The notes below the pieces were generated by a model. That model saw nothing but the letters and a program-made list of their open reading frames with translations, made no database searches and was not told the DNA's origin. From Methylobacter tundripaludum SV96 (GTDB lineage Bacteria > Pseudomonadota > Gammaproteobacteria > Methylococcales > Methylomonadaceae), in NCBI RefSeq assembly GCF_000190755.2, contig NZ_JH109152.1:1894385-1958384 (forward strand): DNA of 64,000 nucleotides, in the 5' to 3' direction. The position numbers were made by a program, and so were the translations under genes. Positions 1 to 8,932 of this stretch are shown here, in pieces (the stretch's first letter is position 1; every line of letters begins with the position of its first letter).

Positions 1-1011
1 ATGGTATGCCTGATGCCAATCCACTATGGCTCGCAATGCATCCCCCAGATGCCATCTCGGATGCCAGTCCAGCCGTGCTTTCGCTTTGGAACAATCCAGT
101 TTCAGATAATGCGCCTCGTGCGGATGATCGCCGCCATCCAGCATCCAAGTTGCACCCTCGCCCCAAGTCTTAATCAGCCTCTCCACGATCCATTGCACTG
201 GCTTTGCATCTTCATCGCTCGGACCGAAATTCCAACCCTCTGCATAGACCGCTCCTTCTTCATAAAGCTTTTGCGCCAGCAATAAATAACCGGACAAAGG
301 CTCCAGCACATGCTGCCAAGGACGGATGGCATGCGGGTTGCGAATACTCACCGGTTTGCCTTGCATGATTGCACGCATGATGTCAGGAATAAGCCGGTCT
401 TCCGCCCAATCGCCGCCGCCGATCACATTACCGGCTCTGACCGAGGCTAATGCCACACCATGATCGGTAAAATTGCCGGGGTTGAAATAAGAGCTCCGAT
501 AGGCGGATGCCACCAGCTCAGCACAGCCTTTGCTGTTAGAGTAAGGATCAAAGCCGCCCATGGGTTCGTTTTCCCGGTAACCCCATGCCCACTCTCGATT
601 TTCATAGCACTTGTCGCTGGTAATATTGACAATCGCCCGAACACTATCCGTCAGTCTTGCCGCTTCCAACAAATGCACGGTGCCCATCACATTGGTGGAA
701 TAGGTTTCTATGGGGTTGGCGTAGGAATAGCGCACTAAAGGTTGAGCCGCCATATGTATGACAATCTCAGGTTGATATTTTTCAAACACGGCTGAAAGCG
801 CCGCAAAATCACGTATATCCGACTCGATGCTAACCATGCCTTCAGCAACATTGGCGGCATCAAATAAACTGGGATTCGTGGGCGCTGCCAGCGCATAGCC
901 AATTACTTGCGCACCCATGGCTTGCAGCCACAAGGAAAGCCAGCTGCCTTTGAAGCCGGTATGTCCGGTCAGCAATACTACTTTATCGACCCAGAAGGAT
1001 GGCTCTACCAT
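1..1011 (-). CDS. rfbG: CDP-glucose 4,6-dehydratase (3' end cut by window edge)
   Basis: Converts CDP-glucose to CDP-4-keto-6-deoxyglucose, the entry to CDP-dideoxyhexoses of O-antigen or capsule. It is a short-chain dehydrogenase fold: the N-terminal NAD-binding motif [12 protein letters not shown] is typical of RfbG, and a YSNSK catalytic Tyr-Lys pair follows about 150 residues in, after a SDKCYENRE stretch. 337 codons are visible; the family is about 355-360 residues, so roughly 20 C-terminal residues lie beyond the left edge. The start at 1011 is chosen because its ATG overlaps the rfbF stop (ATGGTAG), giving coupled translation; an upstream in-frame ATG at 1041 would add ten residues. 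It follows rfbF, which supplies its substrate. Confidence 0.93.
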   Translation of the reverse strand, partial: MVEPSFWVDKVVLLTGHTGFKGSWLSLWLQAMGAQVIGYALAAPTNPSLFDAANVAEGMVSIESDIRDFAALSAVFEKYQPEIVIHMAAQPLVRYSYANPIETYSTNVMGTVHLLEAARLTDSVRAIVNITSDKCYENREWAWGYRENEPMGGFDPYSNSKGCAELVASAYRSSYFNPGNFTDHGVALASVRAGNVIGGGDWAEDRLIPDIMRAIMQGKPVSIRNPHAIRPWQHVLEPLSGYLLLAQKLYEEGAVYAEGWNFGPSDEDAKPVQWIVERLIKTWGEGATWMLDGGDHPHEAHYLKLDCSKAKARLDWHPRWHLGDALRAIVDWHQAYH

Positions 1012-1772
1012 ATTTTCCACGGCGCCTTTCCGCTTGCCCATAGCTCTTCAAGATGGTTTTTATCGCGCAAAGTATCCATCGGCTGCCAAAAGCCGGAATG
1101 AAAATGAGCGGCCATTTGCCCGTCTTTGGCAAGTTGTTCCATAGGTTCGAACTCCCACACGGTGTGATCATCTTTGATGTAATTGATCACTTCCGGCGAA
1201 AGCACAAAAAAACCACCGTTAACCCAACCACCATCTCCATGTGGCTTTTCCTGAAAACTAATTACATTATTCCCATTCAAGTTAAGCGCACCAAATCGTC
1301 CTGGTGGCTGTGTTGCTGTTAACGTAGCCAGCTTGCCATGTTGCTGATGAAATTCAATCAGCTCAGTAATATTGACATCGCCAATGCCGTCACCATAAGT
1401 ACAGCAAAAATTTTCGCCTTGTACATAGTCGGCAACGCGCTTAATGCGGCCGCCTGTCATGGTTTCTTCTCCGGTATCTACCAGCGTGACACGCCATGGC
1501 TCAGCGTTGCGTTGATGTACCTCCATCTGGTTGCTTTGCATGTCGAATGTCACATCAGACATATGCAAAAAGTAGTTGGCAAAATACTCCTTAATCACAT
1601 AGCCTTTATAGCCGCAACAAATAATAAAGTCATGTATGCCGTGGGCTGAATAGGTTTTCATGATATGCCAGAGTATGGGCTTGCCGCCAATTTCAACCAT
1701 AGGCTTAGGACGAATTGATGTCTCTTCACTAATTCGAGTACCTAGACCGCCGGCAAGAATAATTGCTTTCAT
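1005..1772 (-). CDS. rfbF: Glucose-1-phosphate cytidylyltransferase
   Basis: Makes CDP-glucose from CTP and glucose-1-phosphate, providing the substrate of the next gene, rfbG. The 255-residue protein has the nucleotidyltransferase signature [13 protein letters not shown] near residue 7 followed by [16 protein letters not shown], and the RfbF-like [11 protein letters not shown] segment. Length matches the family (about 257). Its start overlaps the end of the fucose synthase gene by 4 bp (ATGA) and its stop overlaps rfbG, so the genes are translated as a tight operon. Cytosolic enzyme. The call is secure; the final sugar made from the CDP branch cannot be read because downstream genes are outside the window. 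Confidence 0.95.
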   Translation of the reverse strand: MKAIILAGGLGTRISEETSIRPKPMVEIGGKPILWHIMKTYSAHGIHDFIICCGYKGYVIKEYFANYFLHMSDVTFDMQSNQMEVHQRNAEPWRVTLVDTGEETMTGGRIKRVADYVQGENFCCTYGDGIGDVNITELIEFHQQHGKLATLTATQPPGRFGALNLNGNNVISFQEKPHGDGGWVNGGFFVLSPEVINYIKDDHTVWEFEPMEQLAKDGQMAAHFHSGFWQPMDTLRDKNHLEELWASGKAPWKIW

Positions 1773-2728
1773 GCCTGATTATCTCCGAATGCTTTGTAAG
1801 TCAGGTTAATTCCCTCTTTTAGGCGGGTGCTTGCCCTCCACTCCAATTTGTTAATTTTGGATACATCCAGTACCTTGCGCATGGTGCCATCGGGTTTGGA
1901 TATGTCTTGCACGAATTTTCCATTGTAACCCACCACCTCGGCACACATTTCCGCGAGCGCTCGGATGGTAAGATCTTCGCCGGTACCCACGTTGATCAAT
2001 GGACATTGGCCTGGATTGGTCAAAATGTTATAGCGCTCATCATCTAATGACGCCAAAAATACCAATGCATTCGCCAGATCATCCACATATAAAAACTCGC
2101 GCTGGGGTGTACCGCTACCCCACAGCACCACTTCCGGAATACCCGCAACTTTTGCTTCGTGTATTTTACGTATCAAAGCCGGCAATACATGTGAATTATT
2201 CAGATCATAATTATCGCCAGGACCGTACAAATTGGTGGGCATGGCCGCCAGCCATTTGGTGCCGTATTGACGATTGTACGACCAACACATTTCAATACCG
2301 GCAATCTTGGCCAGTGCATAGGCGCGGTTGGTTGATTCGAGCGGCCCGGTAAGTAAATATTCTTCTTTGATAGGTTGCGGACAATCACGCGGATAGATAC
2401 AGGAGCTACCTAAAAATATCAAGCGATTCACGCCTGTGGCATAAGCAGCCCGGCAAACATTAGATTCAACCAACAGATTGCTCATCAGGAATTCCACCGG
2501 ATAACTGTTGTTGGCATGTATGCCGCCGACTTTGGCAGCTGCCAGAAATACAATTTCGGGGCGCTCCTGCTCAAAAAATTGTTGTGTGGACGTGGCATCT
2601 TCCAAATCAAGTTCGCCATGGGTGCGCCCTATCAGATTGGTGTAACCTTGCCGTTGCAACTCACGCACAATGGCACTACCTGCTAAGCCCCGGTGTCCGG
2701 CAATATATATTTTGGTGTGTTTATTCAT
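1769..2728 (-). CDS. fcl: GDP-L-fucose synthase
   Basis: Bifunctional epimerase/reductase that turns GDP-4-keto-6-deoxymannose into GDP-L-fucose using NADPH. 319 residues, the normal length. Visible features are the N-terminal dinucleotide-binding motif [10 protein letters not shown] (residues about 11-20), the SSCIYP segment carrying the catalytic Ser and Cys, and the YALAKIAG Tyr-Lys pair near residue 137. It lies 10 bp downstream of gmd, which produces its substrate, and overlaps rfbF by 4 bp. Together with manC and gmd it gives the complete route from mannose-1-phosphate to GDP-fucose, implying fucose in a surface polysaccharide. Confidence 0.95.
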   Translation of the reverse strand: MNKHTKIYIAGHRGLAGSAIVRELQRQGYTNLIGRTHGELDLEDATSTQQFFEQERPEIVFLAAAKVGGIHANNSYPVEFLMSNLLVESNVCRAAYATGVNRLIFLGSSCIYPRDCPQPIKEEYLLTGPLESTNRAYALAKIAGIEMCWSYNRQYGTKWLAAMPTNLYGPGDNYDLNNSHVLPALIRKIHEAKVAGIPEVVLWGSGTPQREFLYVDDLANALVFLASLDDERYNILTNPGQCPLINVGTGEDLTIRALAEMCAEVVGYNGKFVQDISKPDGTMRKVLDVSKINKLEWRASTRLKEGINLTYKAFGDNQA

Positions 2729-2738
2729 TACTGATTAC

Positions 2739-3824
2739 TTATTCGTGATAATCGTAAGCAGCGAAGCCGTGCTTTTTGACCAACTCGTCGCGCTCGGCAC
2801 TCTTAAGGTCTTCTCGCACCATTTCTGCTACCAATTCATGGAAAGTGATCTTCGGTGTCCAACCGAGTTTTTCTTTTGCTTTGCTCGGATCGCCCAGCAA
2901 TGTCTCGACTTCCGTAGGGCGAAAGTAACGAGCATCAACCTGTACGATACATCGTCCTTGCGCATCATAACCCTTTTCTTCTACACCGCTGCCTTGCCAA
3001 GTGATGGTTATACCCAGTTCTTTCGCCGCAATATCAACAAACTGGCGTACACTGTATTGCACACCTGTCGCAATAACAAAATCTTCTGCTTGCTCTTGTT
3101 GGAGCATCAACCATTGCATTTCGACATAGTCTTTAGCATGCCCCCAATCGCGCAGGGCATCAAGATTGCCAAGGTAAAGACAATCCTGCAAGCCAAGTTT
3201 AATGCGCGCCAAAGCACGGGTAATTTTGCGGGTAACAAAGGTCTCGCCGCGAATCGGACTTTCATGATTAAACAGGATGCCGTTACAGGCATACATGCCA
3301 TAAGCCTCGCGATAATTGACGGTGATCCAGTAAGCATAAAGCTTGGCAACGGCATAAGGAGAACGTGGATAAAACGGCGTAGTCTCTTTCTGCGGAGTTT
3401 CCTGAACCAGGCCGTAAAGCTCGGAAGTAGAAGCCTGGTAAAAACGGGTCTTCTTTTCCAGGCCGAGAATGCGGATAGCCTCAAGTAGTCGTAAGGTGCC
3501 GATACCGTCGGCATTGGCCGTATATTCGGGAGTATCAAAACTCACCGCAACGTGGCTCATGGCGGCGAGATTATAAATCTCATCCGGTTGAACTTGCTGG
3601 ATGATGCGGATCAGGTTGGTCGCATCGGTTAAGTCGCCGAAATGCAAAAAGAAACGCGCATTCTTGACGTGCGGATCCTGATAGAGGTGATCGATACGGT
3701 CGGTATTGAACAGCGATGAGCGCCGCTTAATGCCATGCACAATGTAGCCTTTTTGAAGTAAAAATTCGGCCAGATAGGCCCCATCCTGCCCGGTAATGCC
3801 GGTAATTAATGCTATTTTATTCAT
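2739..3824 (-). CDS. gmd: GDP-mannose 4,6-dehydratase
   Basis: First committed step of GDP-fucose (or GDP-rhamnose) synthesis: GDP-mannose to GDP-4-keto-6-deoxymannose. 361 residues. Motifs: NAD(P)-binding [15 protein letters not shown] at the N terminus, the [16 protein letters not shown] segment of Gmd, STSELYG containing the catalytic Ser/Thr and Glu, and [15 protein letters not shown] with the Tyr-Lys pair. An ATG 69 bp upstream would add 23 residues of low-complexity Arg-rich sequence with no family match, so the start at MNKIALITG is used. It follows manC by 5 bp and precedes fcl by 10 bp. Confidence 0.95.
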   Translation of the reverse strand: MNKIALITGITGQDGAYLAEFLLQKGYIVHGIKRRSSLFNTDRIDHLYQDPHVKNARFFLHFGDLTDATNLIRIIQQVQPDEIYNLAAMSHVAVSFDTPEYTANADGIGTLRLLEAIRILGLEKKTRFYQASTSELYGLVQETPQKETTPFYPRSPYAVAKLYAYWITVNYREAYGMYACNGILFNHESPIRGETFVTRKITRALARIKLGLQDCLYLGNLDALRDWGHAKDYVEMQWLMLQQEQAEDFVIATGVQYSVRQFVDIAAKELGITITWQGSGVEEKGYDAQGRCIVQVDARYFRPTEVETLLGDPSKAKEKLGWTPKITFHELVAEMVREDLKSAERDELVKKHGFAAYDYHE

Positions 3825-3829
3825 CTGGA

Positions 3830-5236
3830 TTATGTTCTGTCGTAGGTGTCGTCGAAACGCACAATATCGTCTTCTCCCACATACTCGCCGCATTGCACCT
3901 CGATAATTTGCAACGGAAGACGACCGGGATTTTCCAGACGATGTCGGTGGGTCTTGGGAATATAAGTTGATTGGTTCGCCTCCAACTGGATTTCCTGCGT
4001 ACCATTGGTAATTTTAGCGGTGCCTGACACCACAACCCAGTGCTCGGAGCGGTGTTTATGCATTTGCATGGAGAGCTTGGCGCCGGGATTGACGATGATG
4101 CACTTGATCTTGAAATTGGGACCTTCTTCCAAGACCCTGTAGATTCCCCAGGGACGATGCACCGTCAAATGCGTTTCAGTCAGGTGAGGATGAGTTTTCT
4201 GCACCTGCGCGACCAGTTGCTTAATGTCTTCCGTGCGGCTACGATCACAAATCAGCGTTGCATCCGCCGTTTGGATCACGGCAATATTTCGTACGCCCAA
4301 CGTAGCCAGCAGGCCATTCGAGCTCCATAGCAGACTGTCTTGCGTATCCAGCGACAGAACATCCCCTTGCGTTATATTTCCCGATTCATCTTTAGCGCGA
4401 TGCTGATAAATCGACTCCCAGCTGCCGAGATCGCTCCAGTCCATGGAAACAGGCACTACGGCCACGTTTTTAGCTTTTTCCGCCAAACCGTAATCGATAG
4501 ACAGGTTCGGCAGCTGGTCATAAGAGGCTTCGACGTCGGCAGCTCCCTGCATTGAGGTCATTGCTAGGTGAATTTCAGGCTGATGACATTCCAGTAGTTG
4601 CATAAAATCATTTGCACGGAATACAAACATGCCGCTGTTCCACAAATAGCCGCTTTCGACAAAACGTTTGGCGTTGTCCAGATCCGGTTTTTCAACAAAA
4701 CTGGATACGTTCAAAATCGGGTTAGTTGCAACATCAAGCTTTAGGGATGCGCCAGGCTGAATATAGCCGTAACCTGTCGCCGGTTCGGATGGCGTGATGC
4801 CCAGCAATACCAGATAACCCTCCGCCGCCGCCAGTTCGGCTGATCGCCAAGCCGAAAGAAAACTTTGTTCGTCACCAATCGCGTGATCGGAAGGAAAAAC
4901 ACCAATCATCGCCTCCGGGTCCTGCTTGAAAATTTCCCAAACAGCCCACGCAATCGCCGGCAGGGTATTGCGGGCACAAGGTTCGGCTAATACCGCCGCG
5001 GGAAGCAGGGCATCAATTTCGGCCAACTGCCCTTTTACCTCAAACTTGTGGTCCTGATGCGTCACCGTTAACAAACATCCAGCGCCCACATGCTTGAGCA
5101 AACGACATGCCGTTTGTTGCAGCAACGTTTGCTCGCCATCGAGCGAAAGCAATTGTTTTGGGCGTAATGTACGCGAAAGCGGCCAGAGGCGACTGCCGCT
5201 GCCACCTGCAAGAATAATTGCATAACTGTTGCCCAT
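3830..5236 (-). CDS. manC: Mannose-1-phosphate guanylyltransferase / mannose-6-phosphate isomerase
   Basis: Bifunctional enzyme of the AlgA/ManC/XanB type that makes GDP-mannose. About 468 residues: an N-terminal nucleotidyltransferase domain with [14 protein letters not shown] and RPKQLL, the [13 protein letters not shown] motif near residue 270, and a C-terminal cupin-type isomerase domain starting near [14 protein letters not shown] with [14 protein letters not shown] metal-binding residues. The start is chosen at MGNSYAII, with a GAG-containing ribosome site; MSENS at 5251 is the alternative, and the longest frame (to 5332) runs through unrelated sequence. It is the first gene of the visible operon, with a long leader of about 450 bp upstream. 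The algC product encoded at 32395 could supply mannose-1-phosphate. Confidence 0.94.
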   Translation of the reverse strand: MGNSYAIILAGGSGSRLWPLSRTLRPKQLLSLDGEQTLLQQTACRLLKHVGAGCLLTVTHQDHKFEVKGQLAEIDALLPAAVLAEPCARNTLPAIAWAVWEIFKQDPEAMIGVFPSDHAIGDEQSFLSAWRSAELAAAEGYLVLLGITPSEPATGYGYIQPGASLKLDVATNPILNVSSFVEKPDLDNAKRFVESGYLWNSGMFVFRANDFMQLLECHQPEIHLAMTSMQGAADVEASYDQLPNLSIDYGLAEKAKNVAVVPVSMDWSDLGSWESIYQHRAKDESGNITQGDVLSLDTQDSLLWSSNGLLATLGVRNIAVIQTADATLICDRSRTEDIKQLVAQVQKTHPHLTETHLTVHRPWGIYRVLEEGPNFKIKCIIVNPGAKLSMQMHKHRSEHWVVVSGTAKITNGTQEIQLEANQSTYIPKTHRHRLENPGRLPLQIIEVQCGEYVGEDDIVRFDDTYDRT

Positions 5237-5282
5237 ACTATTCTCAGACATGCCGACTACACGGATACAGGAGGCATGCCCC

Positions 5283-5325
5283 AGATGAGGGAGGGAGAGC
5301 AACGCAGGGAGCGGTTGCTGTGAAC
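5283..5325 (+). repeat. Dispersed repeat, family A, copy 1
   Basis: A stretch reading AGGGAGAGCAACGCAGGGAG followed by CGGTTGCTGTGA closely matches two copies near 42.97 and 43.41 kb and, in the opposite orientation and partly, one near 35.65 kb. The shared core is GAG-N-AACGCA-N-GGAGCGGTT. It lies in the untranslated leader of manC. No coding content. The role is unknown; it could be a REP-type or other small non-autonomous repeat. Confidence 0.6.
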
Positions 5326-5497
5326 AACGCATGAAGTAGACTAGCGAAGTGTCGAAAGGTCAACCGCGACAATTTCGATTGGGTAACTCGAATCACTAAA
5401 ACGCCGTTTAAAACTGTTCTCTCACATACAAGCATAATTTTGTCTTTATCAAGCTCTATTAATATTTAATTGTTTCATATACAGGCCAATTTAGCTA

Positions 5498-5521
5498 GGC
5501 CTTACCGCCCTTGGACTGGCC
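5498..5521 (-). promoter_or_regulatory. Possible JUMPStart/ops-like leader element
   Basis: In the long leader of the manC operon the minus strand reads GGCCAGTCCAAGGGCGGTAA followed by GGCC. This resembles the AGCCAG...GGGCGGTAG core of JUMPStart elements found ahead of polysaccharide operons, where the ops sequence GGCGGTAG recruits RfaH. One ops base differs (GGCGGTAA), and the ends can pair with each other (GGCC). The rest of 5252-5693 holds one family A repeat and no credible gene. Tentative: position and sequence fit, but the match is short. Confidence 0.3.
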
Positions 5522-5693
5522 TGAAACCAGTATCATCGCGAGCTTCATTAACGCAACAATTCCTCTACTCAGGATGAGGATTGCAAATTTACTCGCATCG
5601 TTGCCCGCATGAACGTAGGAGGTAAAGCAATACAGGGAACGGAAGCTTTTCAGATATTTCCGCCGCCGAACTTAACTTTAAACTCCGTCCGAT

Positions 5694-6152
5694 TTACTCC
5701 AGCGAAAGAATAAACTCCCACTCGCCTTTGCTCACCGGCATTATGGATAATCGGTTGCCGCGTCTTACCAGCGCGAGGCCTGCCAGTTCTTCCTGGTGTT
5801 TTAATTCTTTGAGAGTGATGGTGCGGGACAAGGTTCTGACGTATTTAACATCAACCATCATCCAGCGGGGATGTTCGTGATCGCTTTTGGGATCAAAATG
5901 CTTGTCATCCGGGTCGAACGCGGAAAAATCGGGATAGCCTTCTTTGACGATTTCCATGATGCCGACGATGCCCGGCATTTCGCAGTTGGAATGATAGAAG
6001 AAAACCCGGTCGCCCAGCTTCATGTCATCCCGCATCATATTCCTGGCCTGATAATTACGCACGCCGTCCCAATGTTCGGTCTGGTTAGGTTTGTTATACA
6101 GATCATTAATCCCGAACGTATCGGGTTCGGATTTCATTAGCCAGTAGTTCAT
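5694..6152 (-). CDS. EVE domain protein
   Basis: 152-residue single-domain protein of the EVE (PUA-like) family, which is thought to bind modified nucleotides in DNA or RNA. The start MNYWLMKSEPDTFGINDL is the family signature, followed by WDGVRNYQARNMMRD, the GDRVFFYHSN turn and PGIVGIMEIVKEGYPD. The C-terminal FILSLE is also typical. The frame extends 27 codons further upstream but into the 6S RNA gene, so the ATG at 6152, preceded by a purine-rich stretch, is taken. It lies directly downstream of 6S RNA, the spot where many relatives carry a 5-formyltetrahydrofolate cyclo-ligase gene. Cytosolic; exact ligand unknown. Confidence 0.88.
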   Translation of the reverse strand: MNYWLMKSEPDTFGINDLYNKPNQTEHWDGVRNYQARNMMRDDMKLGDRVFFYHSNCEMPGIVGIMEIVKEGYPDFSAFDPDDKHFDPKSDHEHPRWMMVDVKYVRTLSRTITLKELKHQEELAGLALVRRGNRLSIMPVSKGEWEFILSLE

Positions 6153-6179
6153 GGGGATTTCTTTATGGGAAGTGTTATG

Positions 6180-6368
6180 GTGCATCTCCCGCCTGCGCCG
6201 TAATGTGCTTTCGTCCTTGAACCGGAGGTTCAAGTGGGGACATGGCCGGTAAATCAGGCTTCCCGTATAAAACGGGCATGCTCACCAATACTGGTATCCG
6301 CCCCCGGGGTAAAAACAGGTTCAGGAAACACCCAGCACACTCTCGAACGCCGCAGGAGATGCAAGTTA
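6180..6368 (-). ncRNA. ssrS: 6S RNA
   Basis: Read on the minus strand, the region begins GCATCTCCTGCGGCGTTCGA and ends with GCGCAGGCGGGAGATGC, so the two ends form the long closing stem of 6S RNA. In between are the hallmark GGTGAGCATGCCCG...CGGGAAGCC hairpin and the 3' arm CTTGAACCTCCGGTTCAAGG, both nearly as in Escherichia coli. Length is about 185-189 nt, as expected. 6S RNA mimics an open promoter and sequesters sigma-70 RNA polymerase in stationary phase. Its place just downstream of zapA is the conserved gammaproteobacterial location. Ends are approximate by a few bases. Confidence 0.92.
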
Positions 6369-6382
6369 ATAGTTTAGCGTGT

Positions 6383-6682
6383 TTACTGATTTTCTAAAAC
6401 GTTTTCTATCTTGTGTGCCATTTTCGCCAGGCATTCGCTCAAGGTTTGGTTGAGCATGGCATTTTGACTTTTCATCAATTGCAACTCGTGAGCTAAATTG
6501 AGCGCCGCCATGACTGCAATTCTGTCGGCGCCGGCTACCTTGCCGGAATCCCTCATTTGGCGCATTTGGGTATCAAGCTGTTGGGCCGACTGGATCAGGT
6601 CGCCTTGCTCGTCAAGTGCGCAGGCAATTTTGTATTCTTTGCCCATGATGGTCAGCGATACCGGCTGGAGTTTTTTGTTCAT
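6383..6682 (-). CDS. zapA: Cell division protein ZapA
   Basis: 99-residue ZapA, which bundles FtsZ protofilaments at the division ring. The N-terminal VSLTIMGKEYKIACALDEQ forms the conserved globular head, residues 20-50 contain the LIQSAQQLDTQMRQMRDSG linker, and the C-terminal half is a coiled coil used for tetramer formation (ALNLAHELQLMKSQ). Start overlaps the upstream ZapB-like gene by 4 bp, so the two are coupled. The position before 6S RNA is conserved across gammaproteobacteria and supports the call. Confidence 0.93.
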   Translation of the reverse strand: MNKKLQPVSLTIMGKEYKIACALDEQGDLIQSAQQLDTQMRQMRDSGKVAGADRIAVMAALNLAHELQLMKSQNAMLNQTLSECLAKMAHKIENVLENQ

Positions 6683-6900
6683 GATCCGTTCTCCATTGCT
6701 TTCAGACGAGTAATCATGGCTTCAACCCGGGTTCTGGCCAGCGTGGTTTTTTCCAAAAGCTTGGCTTTTTCCCGAACTAATGAGTCCTGTTTGGTTTTCA
6801 GCGAACTGTTTTCATTTTTTACATGAGTGTACTGCTCGATGAGCTGATCCAGCTTGTCTTCGAGGTCTTTTAACTCTAAAGATTGATTTGATTGTGTCAT
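6679..6900 (-). CDS. ZapB-like small coiled-coil protein (TIGR02449 type)
   Basis: 73-residue protein that is nearly all heptad repeat: LKDLEDKLDQLIEQY and ENSSLKTKQDSLVREKAKLLEK. It belongs to the small proteins commonly found immediately upstream of zapA in gammaproteobacteria and often called ZapB-like; ZapB of E. coli connects ZapA to the nucleoid factor MatP. Four-base overlap with zapA implies coordinated production. Sequence similarity to genuine ZapB cannot be separated from general coiled-coil composition by eye, so the role is inferred mostly from position. Confidence 0.8.
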   Translation of the reverse strand: MTQSNQSLELKDLEDKLDQLIEQYTHVKNENSSLKTKQDSLVREKAKLLEKTTLARTRVEAMITRLKAMENGS

Positions 6901-7047
6901 GGTGATACTGGGTTATTGCAAGGAGATACGTAAAATATTGCGTATTTACCGGGCGATTCAAGATTAACAAATATTATCCAAGTTAATGATCATGGTAGCA
7001 TAAGCGATATTTTTAGTCCGCGATAGTGAAATTATTATGTGGAATTT

Positions 7048-7560
7048 ATGACTTACCAAATAATTAATGCAATAGTTGTACAAAGCGATGCCGAGCTTTC
7101 GGCGGGGCAAGCGCACGGCATGGCGACAGGCATGTTGTGCGCCAACGAACAGGCTCAAAGTGCCCAGTGGTTAACCGAGTTGTTTCAGCATGCGACACCG
7201 CTGACCGATGAAGACCGAGCGACGTTGATGCACTTGTTCGAGGACACGCGAAGCTTATTGGTTAGCGATGACTTTGAATTCGACTTGCTTTTACCCAGTG
7301 ATGACGCATTATTGAGTGAGCAGGTTGAAGCGCTTACCTACTGGTGCCAAGGCTTTTTATTGGGCGTGGGTTTTACCCATGCCGCCTCCGACTTATCCAG
7401 GGAAGCCGGCGAAATCCTAAAAGACATTGTCGAATTCACCAAGCTGGATACCGAGGCTGAAGGCGAAGAAGATGAGAGTGATTTTATGGAAATTACCGAA
7501 TACATGAGGTCGGCTGTTTTACTGCTGCGGAGCGAATTGAATAACAAAGGCGAAAGATGA
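7048..7560 (+). CDS. ygfB: UPF0149 family protein (YgfB-like)
   Basis: 170-residue acidic protein. The LSAGQAHGMATGMLCAN segment near residue 22 and the YWCQGFLLGVGF motif near residue 110 are the conserved features of the UPF0149/YgfB family. The C-terminal part is very acidic (DTEAEGEEDESDF) and ends in a helix. It stands at the head of pepP-ubiH-ubiI exactly as ygfB does in E. coli. In Pseudomonas aeruginosa YgfB is linked to control of ampDh3 and beta-lactam resistance; a shared function here is not established. The ATG at 7048 has GTGGA upstream; a GTG three codons earlier is less likely. Confidence 0.88.
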   Translation: MTYQIINAIVVQSDAELSAGQAHGMATGMLCANEQAQSAQWLTELFQHATPLTDEDRATLMHLFEDTRSLLVSDDFEFDLLLPSDDALLSEQVEALTYWCQGFLLGVGFTHAASDLSREAGEILKDIVEFTKLDTEAEGEEDESDFMEITEYMRSAVLLLRSELNNKGER

Positions 7561-7621
7561 AAGGCGAAAAATCTCCGTGAACCTTTGGCCCTTAGTCTTT
7601 TGCCCTTAACCTGATTTTAAT

Positions 7622-8932
7622 ATGAAACAAAGTGAATTTAAAAAACGCCGTAAGCAATTAATGCAGCACATCGGCAAAGGCAATATTGCACTGATAGGCA
7701 GCGCAGCAGTCCGGGCTCGCAACCGGGATGTGAATTACCCGTTCCGGCAGGATAGCGACTTTTATTATTTGACCGGCTTTAATGAACCGGATTCCCTGGC
7801 CGTGTTTATCCCCGGCCGCAAGCAAGGCGAATACATCTTGTTTTGCCGCGAATTCGATGAAAAAAAGGCCTTGTGGGAGGGCGCGCACGCAGGTCTTGAA
7901 GGCGCTACCGTTCATTATAAGGCTGATGATTCCTTTCCGATCGACGATCTGGATGATATTTTGCCGGGCTTATTGGAAGACAAAGGCAAGGTCTATTATC
8001 CGATCGGGCGCGATTCCGATCTCGATCACAACTTATTGGTCTGGATAAATCATATCCGCAGCCAATCCAGAAGCGGCGTTACTGCGCCGGGCGAACTGGC
8101 TTCGCTGGAGCACATTCTGCACGAAATGCGGCTGTTCAAGAGCCCTGAAGAACTCAAGCTGATGCGTCGCGCCGCCGACGTTTCCGCCAACGCTCATGTC
8201 AAAGCCATGCAAAGATGCAAGGCCGGTCTGTATGAGTACCAGATAGAAGCCGAAATCATTTATAACTTTATCCAGGACGGCTTGCGCGCGGTTGCTTATC
8301 CTTCGATTGTCGCCGGAGGAAAAAACGCCTGCGTACTGCATTACACTGAAAATGCCGATAAATTAAAAAGCGGCGATTTACTGTTGATTGATGCCGGTGC
8401 GGAATGCGACCATTACGCCGCCGATATTACCCGCACTTTCCCGGTTTCCGGGCGTTTTAGCGAGCCGCAAAAACAGCTTTACCAACTGGTTCTGGATGCT
8501 CAGGCCGCGGCAATCGCACAGATCAAGCCGGGTCTGCCGTGGCATCTGGCGCATGACGCGTCGGTTGAGGTGCTCACCAAAGGACTGGTATCGCTGGGCC
8601 TGCTCAAAGGCAAAGTAACCAAGCTGATCAAGGATGAAAAATACAAACAGTTTTACATGCACCGGATCGGCCACTGGCTAGGCATGGATGTGCATGATGT
8701 CGGCGACTACAAACTGGATAAGGAATGGCGCTTGCTGGAACCCGGCATGGTGCTAACCATCGAACCGGGCTTGTATATCCCCGCGGATTGCCTGACCGTT
8801 GACGAGCAATGGCGCGGCATAGGCATACGCATTGAAGACGATGTTCTGGTAACCGCCGAAGGACATGAGATTTTGACCGGCGGCGCGCCCAAGACCATTG
8901 CGGAAATTGAAAGCTTAATGCAGGCGAGCTGA
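7622..8932 (+). CDS. pepP: Xaa-Pro aminopeptidase
   Basis: 436-residue proline aminopeptidase that removes N-terminal residues preceding proline. An N-terminal AMP_N domain (residues about 1-170; RNRDVNYPFRQDSDFYYLTGF is typical) precedes the pita-bread metallopeptidase domain. Metal ligands are visible: Asp in LLIDAGAECDHYAADITRTF, His in HRIGHWLGMDVHD, and Glu in TIEPGLYIP and GIRIEDDVLVT, giving the two-manganese site. Stop and the next start overlap as TGATG, so ubiH is coupled. Cytosolic. The order ygfB-pepP-ubiH-ubiI matches E. coli. Confidence 0.96.
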   Translation: MKQSEFKKRRKQLMQHIGKGNIALIGSAAVRARNRDVNYPFRQDSDFYYLTGFNEPDSLAVFIPGRKQGEYILFCREFDEKKALWEGAHAGLEGATVHYKADDSFPIDDLDDILPGLLEDKGKVYYPIGRDSDLDHNLLVWINHIRSQSRSGVTAPGELASLEHILHEMRLFKSPEELKLMRRAADVSANAHVKAMQRCKAGLYEYQIEAEIIYNFIQDGLRAVAYPSIVAGGKNACVLHYTENADKLKSGDLLLIDAGAECDHYAADITRTFPVSGRFSEPQKQLYQLVLDAQAAAIAQIKPGLPWHLAHDASVEVLTKGLVSLGLLKGKVTKLIKDEKYKQFYMHRIGHWLGMDVHDVGDYKLDKEWRLLEPGMVLTIEPGLYIPADCLTVDEQWRGIGIRIEDDVLVTAEGHEILTGGAPKTIAEIESLMQAS

